64,000 nt of DNA from Archaeoglobus sp. UBA230 (GTDB lineage: Archaea; Halobacteriota; Archaeoglobi; Archaeoglobales; Archaeoglobaceae). Below the pieces are notes generated by a model. It ran no database searches and was not told the origin of the DNA. It saw only the letters and a program-made list of their open reading frames with translations. The DNA is taken from contig DAVR01000004.1 in NCBI GenBank assembly GCA_002507545.1, forward strand, positions 1 through 64,000. The letters are read 5' to 3'. Of this stretch, positions 16,490 to 23,329 are shown in pieces (the first letter of the stretch is position 1; every line of letters begins with the position of its first letter). The translations under genes were made by a program, and so were the position numbers.

Positions 16490-16714
16490 TTACTTCTTCC
16501 TTCTGGATGGATTGGGCTTATTCCTGTAATGCGGCCTGACGTAAACTCTCTTGCCGTTTACTGTTCGGTAGTGACCTCTGACGAAGGTTGCCTTCTCTGG
16601 AACCTTGACAAATCTAACTTTCTCAGGCTCGATAAGATATATGTCGTAATCTCCAGTCTCCAAAGCCTCTTTCAGCAACTTTTCCAGTCTTTTTTCTTCT
16701 ATTTCAATATCCAT
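16490..16714 (-). CDS. Small protein with GHYR/PHYR repeat motif
   Basis: 74 aa. The acidic helical N-terminal half is followed by FVRGHYRTVNGKRVYVRPHY, a twofold pattern V-x-GHYR / V-x-PHYR that may bind nucleic acid or metal, and a basic tail. It is near the end of the packaging operon (19419 to 16490). Family not recognised beyond a vague similarity to short basic phage proteins. Confidence 0.55.
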   Translation of the reverse strand: MDIEIEEKRLEKLLKEALETGDYDIYLIEPEKVRFVKVPEKATFVRGHYRTVNGKRVYVRPHYRNKPNPSRRKK

Positions 16715-16722
16715 TAATAGGT

Positions 16723-17037
16723 TTATGAGTACCGTCTCTTAAAAAGTCTTCTCTCAACCTTGGTGGAATCTCTTGCCGTCTTAAGCCTGAATTCATGCTT
16801 TCCCGTTTTTTCGAGGAAGACGGTAAGATATCTTCCGCTGTATGGATGTTTAACTATCGCTACCCAGTCTTTTCCTTTTTTAAGCCTAAGATAGATCTTC
16901 TTCCCCTCAGCAAGGGCTGTTATAACTTCGTCAATCCTTACATTATGCTTCGCTATGTGGTTGATGATTCTGTCAGTATACCAAATCTCCAGTTCTTCAA
17001 CTTTTACTCTGTAAATCCTCGGTTTTCTCCTACCCAT
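16723..17037 (-). CDS. BrnT/DUF4258-like small protein (toxin-fold)
   Basis: This 104-aa protein matches the layout of BrnT-type RelE-fold toxins. It has an N-terminal IxYTDRIINHIAKHNV segment (compare K..KHGV), a central strand region GKDWVAIVKHPYSGRYLTVFL and the C-terminal TARDSTKVERRLFKRR, which resembles the SARxAxxxERrxY ending of BrnT. No antitoxin gene follows. It overlaps the start of the packaging ATPase gene by 8 bp, so it may instead have been recruited to a virion or regulatory role. Confidence 0.5.
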   Translation of the reverse strand: MGRRKPRIYRVKVEELEIWYTDRIINHIAKHNVRIDEVITALAEGKKIYLRLKKGKDWVAIVKHPYSGRYLTVFLEKTGKHEFRLKTARDSTKVERRLFKRRYS

Positions 17038-17731
17038 AATGCCTCGTCCTCCTCCTTATCGCCCAGCTCGGGATGATCCTGATCTCTCCGCTTGCATGCT
17101 CAAACTCCAAAACATCATAGCGTTGCAGCTCCCTGTTGAGATGTTCAAAATCAGGAATCATACTGCGAATGTACTTGACATCCTGTGGAATTGTCCACTT
17201 GAAGATGTAGGTTCTGCTGCAATTGGACCAGATGATTTTCGGAAAGTCCTGAATTCGCTGGGTGATATAGACAGGGTTAATCCTGTATTTTCTGCCTACT
17301 CTGGCAAGCAGTTCGAGGGTTTTGTCAGGAACGTAGGGATGTTTCTGGTAGTAATGGGCCTCCTCGATGAACACCACAACCGGATTTCTTGCTGCAAACA
17401 GGACATCTAACAGGGTCTTGTAGTGCTCGATAAGGCTGCTTACTCCATTCCTGCGAAGGAAACCCTCGGTAGGGATGACGAGAAGGGGATTCTCCATCTC
17501 CGCAACCTTCCACCAGTCGTAGGTCAATCCTGGCTTTATCTTGAGCAGTTTAACCCTGCGTAAAGCTATGAGACCTATGTGGTTCTTCGGATCGGTGTCA
17601 AGGATGATCCACTTGCGATCTTGCTCATACAACTGCTCCGCAAGCCAGCCGACGAAGTAGCTTTTGCCACTGCCCGTGATGCCAGCTACCAGCCAGCGGA
17701 ACTGCTCTGGGAATGTTACCGCTGTGTCCAT
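17030..17731 (-). CDS. A32/HerA-FtsK-like genome packaging ATPase
   Basis: 233 aa from ATG 17731 behind GGTGG (a TTG 24 bp upstream is also in frame). P-loop GITGSGKSYF lies near the N-terminus, Walker B VVVFIEEAHYY is in the middle, and the sensor-like TQRIQDFPKIIWSNCSR follows. This TQR...N motif is the hallmark of the A32/FtsK-HerA packaging ATPases found in membrane-containing icosahedral viruses such as PRD1 and STIV. The enzyme would pump viral DNA into preformed capsids. It is encoded with membrane-anchored proteins in the second leftward late unit. Confidence 0.88.
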   Translation of the reverse strand: MDTAVTFPEQFRWLVAGITGSGKSYFVGWLAEQLYEQDRKWIILDTDPKNHIGLIALRRVKLLKIKPGLTYDWWKVAEMENPLLVIPTEGFLRRNGVSSLIEHYKTLLDVLFAARNPVVVFIEEAHYYQKHPYVPDKTLELLARVGRKYRINPVYITQRIQDFPKIIWSNCSRTYIFKWTIPQDVKYIRSMIPDFEHLNRELQRYDVLEFEHASGEIRIIPSWAIRRRTRHYG

Positions 17732-17776
17732 CCGGCCACCCCAAGGAATCCCCAAGGATAAATAAATTGTAGCTGA

Positions 17777-18349
17777 TTAAATTCCGGCGAAGCTCTCATA
17801 TTGGAGCCTTTTGGCTATCGGCGGCAGCTCTTCGTTCTGCTTCATCTGCTCCTGCTTCTCCTTCTCCGCCTCTCTGGCTTTTTCTCTGAGTTCTTCTTTC
17901 TCCTGGACTGGCTTCGGTTTTGGTTTACGGTCCTGCTTCTCAGCTTTAACCTCAGCCTCCTCTTTCTGCTTCTTCCAGAAAGCCATAATCGTCGGGATGT
18001 AGGCGAAGCCCAGGCCTGCGATGCCGAGCAGTAAAGCAAGTTTCGGGTCGTCGGGCAGGTCTCCTTCGGGCAGATAATGCCAGAAGGCTTTGTTGAGAAA
18101 AGGTCGGCTGAAGTTCTCATATATTGCCATGTTCGGCTCCGGCAAACCTTGCGATTTGCAGAACTCAACCGACTGTTTGACTGCCAGGTCGAGAAGAGCT
18201 ATGGCTGGATGGTCCTCTTCTGGAATCTTTTCTGGCTTCTCTTCTCCGGCCTCTTCAGCTTCTGCATCCTCTTTCTCTTCGTCGGTTGTGACTTTCAGGA
18301 TGATGTCATCTGTTATATCCTTGCTTTCGAATTCGAGCTCGTCACTCAT
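17777..18349 (-). CDS. Charged membrane-anchored protein of the packaging operon
   Basis: 190 aa. The acidic N-terminus (EEKEDAEAEEAGEEKPEK) leads to a central hydrophobic segment (LALLLGIAGLGFAYIPTIMA, about 108-127) and then a long Lys/Glu-rich helix likely to form a coiled coil. It overlaps the upstream gene by 4 bp. Possibly a membrane-to-capsid linker; family unknown. Confidence 0.6.
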   Translation of the reverse strand: MSDELEFESKDITDDIILKVTTDEEKEDAEAEEAGEEKPEKIPEEDHPAIALLDLAVKQSVEFCKSQGLPEPNMAIYENFSRPFLNKAFWHYLPEGDLPDDPKLALLLGIAGLGFAYIPTIMAFWKKQKEEAEVKAEKQDRKPKPKPVQEKEELREKAREAEKEKQEQMKQNEELPPIAKRLQYESFAGI

Positions 18350-18576
18350 CTAATCGCCTCGTCCCATCTTGGGGCTTTGCCAATTGCCTCGTTACTTTCC
18401 AGCCTTGCAATGCTCTCCAGCCTCTCCAACTTCTCCGCTATTTTCCTCGGCAAGTTCTCCGGTTTTAAGTTATCAATCAGGTCCGACGATTTTTCCTTTA
18501 TTTCATCATCTCGATGAGCTAAAAGTTCCAGAAGCTTCTTGATCTCATTCTCATCAAACTCAATCACGATCTTCAT
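18346..18576 (-). CDS. Small charged helical protein
   Basis: 76 aa, mostly amphipathic helix with a short N-terminal strand (MKIVIEFDENEIKKLLELL). Overlaps both neighbours in the packaging operon. No recognised family. Confidence 0.55.
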   Translation of the reverse strand: MKIVIEFDENEIKKLLELLAHRDDEIKEKSSDLIDNLKPENLPRKIAEKLERLESIARLESNEAIGKAPRWDEAIR

Positions 18577-18736
18577 ACTCCACCTCCTTAATCAGAAACT
18601 GGATCTCGTAACCCTCAATCAGCAGCCTGCCCTTGATCTTCTTCTCCTTCTGCCACTTCTCCTTCAGCTCCGTGTTCTCTAAGAGCTGCTTTATCGAGTC
18701 GAGAACCGCTGCAGCAGCCTTCAGCTCCTTCAGCAT
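18560..18736 (-). CDS. Small charged helical protein
   Basis: 58 aa from ATG 18736, preceded by GGTGAT with a 4-nt spacer (a TTG at 18760 overlapping the previous stop is also in frame). It has a helical N-terminus and a beta-like C-terminus (KGRLLIEGYEIQFLIKEVEY). Overlaps the next gene by 17 bp. Function unknown. Confidence 0.5.
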   Translation of the reverse strand: MLKELKAAAAVLDSIKQLLENTELKEKWQKEKKIKGRLLIEGYEIQFLIKEVEYEDRD

Positions 18737-18756
18737 AGCTATCACCGAAAAGCCAT

Positions 18757-19419
18757 TCAAACAAGGCCCGGTATTGCTCCTCCGAAATCTGGCTCCTGTT
18801 CCTGTTCTGGCTGCCTTTCAGAAGCTTCTCGGCACTTTTTGCTCCCCAGGCTGCTAAGAAACCAGTATAGCAGGCCGAAGATGAAAATTGCTGCTGCTAT
18901 CCAGAGGAGCCAGCTTCTGGATTTCTCTTCCTTCTTGCTTTTCTTTTTGAGCTTCTTGTCCTCGTCTTCGCTGATCAGCTCGTCAATGGCTTCATCGTCG
19001 AGCTCGATGATCTCATCGTCGGTTTTTCTCCTCGGCTTTTTCTCCTGCTTTTTTCTCTTTTTCTCCTCCCGTTTTTCTATTCTCTTCTTCTCTTTTTCTA
19101 CGCTATTCTCCTGTTTTTCTGCAGAAAAACCGTTATTCTCCTCGGTAGAATAGCCGGAATAGGCTGGAATAGACGTATCTGAATCAGCTGCTTCCTCGTC
19201 TTCGCTTATTCTATGGCTGTTCTTAGTATTCTCCTGTTCTTCTACCGTGGAATAGCCGGAATAGGCATCGGATTCAAGAGCTGTTCGATAGCTGCCACAT
19301 ACTGGGCATTTCCTCTTCTTCGCATCGAGCTTTCTTACCTTCCAGCGGTTACCGCATTTTAAACAAATGGCGAAGACGCCAGAATCGTTTTCCGTTTTTC
19401 CATTCTCTTCTCCTGGCAT
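18757..19419 (-). CDS. Zinc-ribbon protein with charged linker and C-terminal membrane helix
   Basis: 220 aa. The N-terminus carries a zinc ribbon CLKCGNRW...CPVCGSYR (residues about 18-47). A duplicated motif, YSGYSTVEEQEN and YSGYSTEENNG, follows, then a very Lys/Glu-rich coiled region, a single transmembrane segment (WLLWIAAAIFIFGLLYWFL) and a short tail. It is the first gene after the shared promoter at 19441-19486, heading the packaging operon. A truncated copy of its start survives at 9706-9753. Topology suggests a cytosolic zinc ribbon tethered to the membrane; role unknown. Confidence 0.65.
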   Translation of the reverse strand: MPGEENGKTENDSGVFAICLKCGNRWKVRKLDAKKRKCPVCGSYRTALESDAYSGYSTVEEQENTKNSHRISEDEEAADSDTSIPAYSGYSTEENNGFSAEKQENSVEKEKKRIEKREEKKRKKQEKKPRRKTDDEIIELDDEAIDELISEDEDKKLKKKSKKEEKSRSWLLWIAAAIFIFGLLYWFLSSLGSKKCREASERQPEQEQEPDFGGAIPGLV

Positions 19420-19440
19420 AAATTAGGAAGTAGTTCGTCA

Positions 19441-19486
19441 GTATATAAAGGGGTAGTGAGGATTCATCATTAAGCAAGGGCGGTTT
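19441..19486 (-). promoter_or_regulatory. Element promoter with shared operator, packaging operon
   Basis: On the minus strand the order is CCCTTGCTTAATGATGAATC, CTCACTACCCC, then TATA box CTTTATATAC about 35 bp before ATG 19419. It has the same arrangement as at 16141-16187. Confidence 0.7.
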
Positions 19487-19514
19487 TATCTTTCACGATT
19501 TGCTGAAGTAGGTC

Positions 19515-19898
19515 TCAGTAATTCACGACTTCAAGCCCCTTGATTCTGCTGAAGTGTTCATCTCTGGTTACGAGCTTCAGACCGTGTTCAATTGCAACGG
19601 ATGCTATCAGCACATCGACCAAGTTGATTTCCATGCCCTTCTCCCTTAAATGTCTCTCCACCTCGACAGCAATTTTTGCCGAGTTAAAAGAGAAGGGCAG
19701 TATATCGATGTTTTCGAGCATTTCAAGAGCATCTTCAAATTCCTTTTTCCTACCTACCAATTTGGGCCCTCGGATCAGCTCCCATGCAGAGATAGACGTC
19801 GTGAACAGTTTTGAATCCCGAATTTTCTTGTAGGTTTCAATTGCCCTCTTCTTCCCTTTCAGCAAGTCCACTAAAAAGGTTGTTTCAAGACAAAACAT
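19515..19898 (-). CDS. vapC: VapC-type PIN-domain toxin
   Basis: 127 aa from ATG 19898 (start inside the vapB end). The PIN fold acidic residues are visible: N-terminal ETTFLVDLLKG (E/D), a central E (AWELIRGP), and INLVDVLIASVA followed by LVTRDEHFSRI. The family comprises ribonucleases that cleave tRNA or rRNA and are neutralised by the cognate VapB. It forms a bicistron with vapB, leftward, between the late operons and the DUF4258 module. A VapC-like C-terminal relic also lies at 9819-9970. Confidence 0.88.
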   Translation of the reverse strand: MFCLETTFLVDLLKGKKRAIETYKKIRDSKLFTTSISAWELIRGPKLVGRKKEFEDALEMLENIDILPFSFNSAKIAVEVERHLREKGMEINLVDVLIASVAIEHGLKLVTRDEHFSRIKGLEVVNY

Positions 19899-20100
19899 GC
19901 CTGTCAAACTCCTTTCTGCCTTCAAGTATTACCTTCTCGATCTCATCTCCAGAATCCTTCCATTTCCCTGCAAATTCAAGTAGGTCTTTCTTCTTTTTAG
20001 TCAGCCTGATTATGACGTCACTGAAGCTTTCCCCTTTTCTTTTCTCCTTTTTAAGTCTCTCATAAGCTTCAAGGGTGATAGTGATAGTTTTGGTTGGCAT
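19885..20100 (-). CDS. vapB: VapB-type antitoxin
   Basis: This 71-aa protein begins TKTITITLEAYERLKKEK, typical of the archaeal antitoxin VapB family, followed by FSDVIIRLTKKKKDLLEFAG and a C-terminal toxin-binding tail. Upstream (20101-20125) is a repetitive AT-rich stretch with near-repeats of AAACGTAAATG/AAACATAAAC, a probable autoregulatory operator. Confidence 0.85.
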   Translation of the reverse strand: MPTKTITITLEAYERLKKEKRKGESFSDVIIRLTKKKKDLLEFAGKWKDSGDEIEKVILEGRKEFDRHVLS

Positions 20101-20173
20101 ACAAGTTTATGTTTACATTTACGTTTATTAAGCTTATCCACTGAACAGATACCACTCAGCGTAGTCCAGCAGC

Positions 20174-20374
20174 TTATCTCTTGGCGATCTCCACAACCTT
20201 GAGGATCTCGGAAACGATGTGCTTTCCAGCCTGCCAGATCTCGATCCCCATAATTTCTCCGTTTTCCCCAAACTCGATGAAGATGTCGTCATCTACTTCT
20301 TCGGTGTCCTTAACCTTCCCATCCTTTATGAGGATGTAGAGGATGTCCGCTTCGGGGTCGTATCTAACTTTCAT
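20174..20374 (-). CDS. DUF2283 family protein (putative antitoxin)
   Basis: 66 aa from ATG 20374, which overlaps the preceding stop. The family pattern KVRYDPEADILYILIKDGKV ... EEVDDDIFIEFGENGEIMGI is clear. DUF2283 proteins commonly pair with DUF4258 proteins as here, and the pair is widely regarded as a toxin-antitoxin module. Confidence 0.82.
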   Translation of the reverse strand: MKVRYDPEADILYILIKDGKVKDTEEVDDDIFIEFGENGEIMGIEIWQAGKHIVSEILKVVEIAKR

Positions 20375-20643
20375 AATCTTACCCACCTGCCCTTTCTTAT
20401 TCTATTTTCAACAATATTTAACTTTGAGGTCTGGATAACGGAAATGATTCTGAGAGGTCTGGAAGGGGCGTACACCACGATAAGATGTACATCACCAACC
20501 TTTTTCACCGCAACGAGGTTTCCCTTATCAGCATCAAACAAAACATCATCCGGATCTTTTACGGCATTAATAACATCCTGTTCGGGTATTTCTCTTTCCT
20601 GGAGTCTTTTTCTGGCATGATCGGTGAACTTAACCTCGGTCAT
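20371..20643 (-). CDS. DUF4258 family protein (putative RelE-fold toxin)
   Basis: 90 aa beginning VKFTDHARKRLQEREIPEQD, the DUF4258 signature, then VAVKKVGDVHLIVVYAPSRP and a C-terminal strand. Overlaps DUF2283 (downstream) and the ribbon-helix-helix gene (upstream) by 4 bp each, so the three are translated together. Confidence 0.8.
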   Translation of the reverse strand: MTEVKFTDHARKRLQEREIPEQDVINAVKDPDDVLFDADKGNLVAVKKVGDVHLIVVYAPSRPLRIISVIQTSKLNIVENRIRKGRWVRL

Positions 20644-20927
20644 ATCAGGTCCTCTTCACCTGCATCTATTTCCTTGAGTAGGCGTTTCTTCTTCTCCTCT
20701 TCGCTCCATGATTCGAATTCGGCGGCGATTTCTTCTGCAGGTTTCTGTTTAGATTTTAGTCTACCTTTGGCTTCGTAATCCTTGTATAGGTTAATTACAG
20801 CAATTTGCAAAAGCTGAGATATAGATTTGAAATCTCCTGTAGACATCAGCTCCTCCAGAATCCTCTTAGTGTATCCATCCAACCAGAGCTGAGCTCGATC
20901 ACCTTTGATCACGAATTTTTGCTTCAT
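20640..20927 (-). CDS. Ribbon-helix-helix antitoxin-like regulator
   Basis: 95 aa. A short N-terminal strand (KQKFVIKGDRAQLWLDGYTK) is followed by two helices (RILEELMSTGDF, ISQLLQIAVINLYKDYEAKG), resembling a ribbon-helix-helix DNA-binding domain, then a charged tail. It is the first gene of the three-gene module, with GGTGG upstream and a TATA-like GATATAAC overlapping the operator at 20952-20963. Confidence 0.6.
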   Translation of the reverse strand: MKQKFVIKGDRAQLWLDGYTKRILEELMSTGDFKSISQLLQIAVINLYKDYEAKGRLKSKQKPAEEIAAEFESWSEEEKKKRLLKEIDAGEEDLI

Positions 20928-20951
20928 ATCTTACCACCACCTATGACGTAT

Positions 20952-21012
20952 CTCATAACGTTATATCTAACCAAAACACTTAAATGTATTTAGTTGTAAG
21001 TAACGTTATGAG
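20952..21012. promoter_or_regulatory. Divergent operator with perfect 12-bp inverted repeat
   Basis: CTCATAACGTTA at 20952-20963 and its exact reverse complement TAACGTTATGAG at 21001-21012 flank the divergent promoters. Each half also contains the palindrome TAACGTTA. The right half overlaps the ATG of the regulator at 21008; the left half overlaps the leftward TATA box. This fits a lysogeny-type switch bound by the adjacent ribbon-helix-helix proteins. Confidence 0.7.
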
Positions 21013-21292
21013 TGATGTAACAGAAAGCGTTAAAATTGAGGGGCGAAGAGTGAAAGTGCAAGTATACCTGACGGAAAGGGAGTACAAAGCCTTCAAAGAG
21101 GCTCTTGAGAAATCTGGCAAATACTATAGCATGAGTGATGCGATAAGGTATTTTGTCAGGCGTTTTATTGACGAAATCGAGAAAGAAGAAGCCAAAAAGA
21201 GACTTTCAAAGTTCCTCAGTAATAACAACGGCAGCAGTTTTGTAGACGCAGATGGAGATGTGGAGGTTTTTGAAGGAGGTGATTCGGCTTGA
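21008..21292 (+). CDS. CopG-like ribbon-helix-helix regulator, first early gene
   Basis: 94 aa from ATG 21008. An upstream in-frame ATG (20984) exists, but a TATA-like TTAAATG about 25 bp before 21008 suggests a leaderless message. The strand RRVKVQVYLTEREYKAFKEA and helix SMSDAIRYFVRRFIDEIEK form a clear ribbon-helix-helix. An acidic tail follows. It probably represses its own and the divergent promoter through the inverted repeat that overlaps its start codon (inference). Confidence 0.72.
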   Translation: MSDVTESVKIEGRRVKVQVYLTEREYKAFKEALEKSGKYYSMSDAIRYFVRRFIDEIEKEEAKKRLSKFLSNNNGSSFVDADGDVEVFEGGDSA

Positions 21293-21531
21293 ACGGCTCC
21301 GTTCTGAAGTGGCTGCGGAAGCAGAAGATGGTGGTGTCCTTCAAGACGACTATGGATCGCCTGTATCTCCTCGACGAGCTGGTTGAGCAGGGAGAATTCA
21401 AGAACCGAAGCAAAGCCATAGAGGCTGCAATAGACCTGCTTCTGAGACAGTATTATCCTGAGCTTGGCGAGAATGCGAGGTTGGGGGATTTTGTAAGGGC
21501 GGATTTGCTTGTTGAAGGAGGTGAAGCATGA
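21289..21531 (+). CDS. Second ribbon-helix-helix protein
   Basis: 80 aa starting with TTG at 21289 behind a strong GGAGGTGA; the stop of the previous gene overlaps. KMVVSFKTTMDRLYLLDELVEQGEFKNRSKAIEAAIDLLLRQY shows the strand-helix-helix pattern (S-K-A turn) of ribbon-helix-helix regulators. Translationally coupled to the first regulator. Confidence 0.68.
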   Translation: MNGSVLKWLRKQKMVVSFKTTMDRLYLLDELVEQGEFKNRSKAIEAAIDLLLRQYYPELGENARLGDFVRADLLVEGGEA

Positions 21532-21644
21532 AGCTTGTCATGCGAATCTACTGCACAAAGCCCGACTGTGATCGCAGCGTCAACAGCTGCATTTGGGGCG
21601 GTTGTGCCTGTGAGCATGCGAGGTTCGAGGAGGCTGATGCCTGA
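21528..21644 (+). CDS. Tiny cysteine-rich protein
   Basis: 38 aa; ATG 21528 overlaps the previous stop, with GGAGGTG upstream. Five cysteines and one histidine (YCTKPDCD, CIWGGCACEHA) suggest a small zinc-binding knuckle. The stop overlaps the next ATG as TGATG. No family recognised. Confidence 0.5.
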   Translation: MKLVMRIYCTKPDCDRSVNSCIWGGCACEHARFEEADA

Positions 21645-22015
21645 TGGCTGAGCTCAGGCAGTTCTACCAGGTTTACAGGGATGCAGAGAACTTCTTCAAG
21701 CTTTTTGGCCTGGAAAAGTCGATATTCGCAAGAGAGCCAGAAGAGCCACCAGCCTACGCAAAGATCTACGCCGCCATTTTCAATGTCCTGGCAGCGGAAT
21801 CAGTCTTCAAAGGTGTTCAGGCAGATAACCACCAGATCAGGATTCTGATGGAGGATGGCATAGAGGTAAAGGTTACCAGGATCGGAAGCTGCTGGAGCAG
21901 AGCTTTCATCCAGGTTTCAGCAACGAACATGCTCCGAGCTGCTCAGATCATGGACTCGATTCTCAAGGAAGTCAAGGAAGTGTTTGAGGAGGACGAGGAG
22001 GCTGATGTCGAATGA
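21644..22015 (+). CDS. Hypothetical early protein
   Basis: 123 aa, soluble alpha/beta: helical N-terminus (FYQVYRDAENFFKLFGLEK), a central strand pair (NHQIRILMEDGIEVKVTRIG) and an acidic C-terminus. Overlaps both neighbours. Not recognised. Confidence 0.58.
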   Translation: MAELRQFYQVYRDAENFFKLFGLEKSIFAREPEEPPAYAKIYAAIFNVLAAESVFKGVQADNHQIRILMEDGIEVKVTRIGSCWSRAFIQVSATNMLRAAQIMDSILKEVKEVFEEDEEADVE

Positions 22016-22140
22016 AGCCATGGGAAAAGTGGCAGAACCCTTTCAGAGTCCACAAAAGACCTCATGAGAACCTGAAACGCCCTTCGTGTCATCCGAATGA
22101 TGCCAAACTAACCCAGTTTGGTGATTGGGATGCTGATTGA
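22012..22140 (+). CDS. Tiny hypothetical early protein
   Basis: 42 aa; ATG overlaps the previous stop as ATGA and the 3' end overlaps the next gene by 11 bp. It is rich in Trp, His and Pro (PWEKWQNPF, RPSCHPNDA). Supported mainly by its overlap pattern. Confidence 0.4.
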   Translation: MKPWEKWQNPFRVHKRPHENLKRPSCHPNDAKLTQFGDWDAD

Positions 22141-22495
22141 ACAGGTCCGCAGCCTTGACGAATTCAGGATGATTGTAAATCCAAGGTACAGGATCCACTA
22201 CATGATCGAGTTTCTCAGCAGCTTAGACCCGAACGGAAAGATGGCTGTCCTTTTCAAACTCCAGGGATTTTCAAAAGTTTACTACATCGATGATGAGCCA
22301 GCTATCCACATCGTCGAGTACACCACAATGTTCAGTGTCTCATGGCAGGATAAGGCCGTGATAAGGCTGATGGAGAAAAACCCAGGGATGAGGACCACTG
22401 AAGCGATGACAAAGGTGCTCGAAGAGAAAGCTAAGGAGTTCCTGAAGATTGCGGAGGAATTCAACGCTACAGAAGGCCAGTACATCTTAGGGTGA
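22130..22495 (+). CDS. Hypothetical early protein
   Basis: 121 aa from ATG 22130, which follows GGTGAT by 4 nt (a GTG at 22118 is in frame but lies within that site). Mixed alpha/beta with the central strand KMAVLFKLQGFSKVYYIDDE and a helical C-terminus. Not recognised; belongs to the rightward early operon. Confidence 0.58.
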   Translation: MLIEQVRSLDEFRMIVNPRYRIHYMIEFLSSLDPNGKMAVLFKLQGFSKVYYIDDEPAIHIVEYTTMFSVSWQDKAVIRLMEKNPGMRTTEAMTKVLEEKAKEFLKIAEEFNATEGQYILG

Positions 22496-22500
22496 TCTAA

Positions 22501-23061
22501 ATGGACACCAGGGCCAAGCACTTCCGCAATGATTACCAATTTTTTCAAAGGTTTGGCGAAGTAATTAACAACCTTATCAAGGCCCACATAGCAATACAAA
22601 AGATAGGAAAGAGCCATGAGGAGATAAAGCGGCTGAACGACGTGGAAAGCTTTTACACGGGAGTTATAGGGGAGATCGGAAGGAGCATGGAACTCAGTTA
22701 TCTTATCGATCGGGCAGTGGATGAGTACAAGCTTGGCAGTCCTTTCATCACAGACATTGACAGGATCGTCAGGATAGACGATGAGATTAAAGCGATCTTC
22801 GAGATCAAGCATACCACCAATGGGAAGGATGTTCTTATCAAGTACAACCATTACAGGACTTTGAAGGAGATCCAGAATGCCTTTGACGTGCCAGTTTATT
22901 TTGTTGTGAAGCATGAAGGCTGCTGGTACCTGAAACCTCTCAGAGATGTTTACAGTTTTGCCAAGAACGGGCGATACTGGGAGAAGAGGCTTAAACTCTC
23001 AGAGATGCTGAAAATGGGCCAGGCGAGGTTCGTCGAGGTTCTGGCGGATATTTTGAGGTGA
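22501..23061 (+). CDS. PD-(D/E)XK nuclease-like protein
   Basis: 186 aa. After a helical N-terminal part, the core shows GEIGRSMELSYLI, ITDIDRIVRIDDEIKAIFEIKH and VPVYFVVKHEGCWYL. An acidic residue on one strand (ITDID) followed by E-x-K on the next (FEIKH) is the PD-(D/E)XK nuclease signature. It could act in viral DNA replication or recombination (a Holliday-junction or restriction-like nuclease), or degrade host DNA. Specificity unknown. Confidence 0.65.
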   Translation: MDTRAKHFRNDYQFFQRFGEVINNLIKAHIAIQKIGKSHEEIKRLNDVESFYTGVIGEIGRSMELSYLIDRAVDEYKLGSPFITDIDRIVRIDDEIKAIFEIKHTTNGKDVLIKYNHYRTLKEIQNAFDVPVYFVVKHEGCWYLKPLRDVYSFAKNGRYWEKRLKLSEMLKMGQARFVEVLADILR

Positions 23062-23068
23062 TGCGATG

Positions 23069-23329
23069 CTAAATCCGCTTGTAAACCCTACCCCTCCTAT
23101 CCACCTTGAAAACTACAACAACCCTCTTTCGATCGTTCACAGTGTAAAGGATCCTGTAGTCGCCGACTCTGATCTTGAAAGCGTCCTTGTGACCTCTGAG
23201 CTTAGAGGCTTTGACAGAGTAGGGATTGACGAGTTCAGAGAGCTTGGCTTTAATCCTCTTGACGTCTTCCTCCGGTATCCTCTCAAGGAACCTGATTACC
23301 TGTGGATGCAGGAAAACGCTGTAGCTCAT
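23069..23329 (-). CDS. relE: RelE/ParE-family toxin
   Basis: 86 aa with the standard RelE pattern: YSVFLHPQVIRFLERIPEED, LRGHKDAFKIRVGDYRILY and a C-terminal VFKVDRRGRVYKRI. The family cleaves mRNA on the ribosome or inhibits gyrase. It overlaps the antitoxin gene by 4 bp. The pair runs opposite to the surrounding rightward early genes, so it is an independently transcribed module. Confidence 0.88.
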   Translation of the reverse strand: MSYSVFLHPQVIRFLERIPEEDVKRIKAKLSELVNPYSVKASKLRGHKDAFKIRVGDYRILYTVNDRKRVVVVFKVDRRGRVYKRI

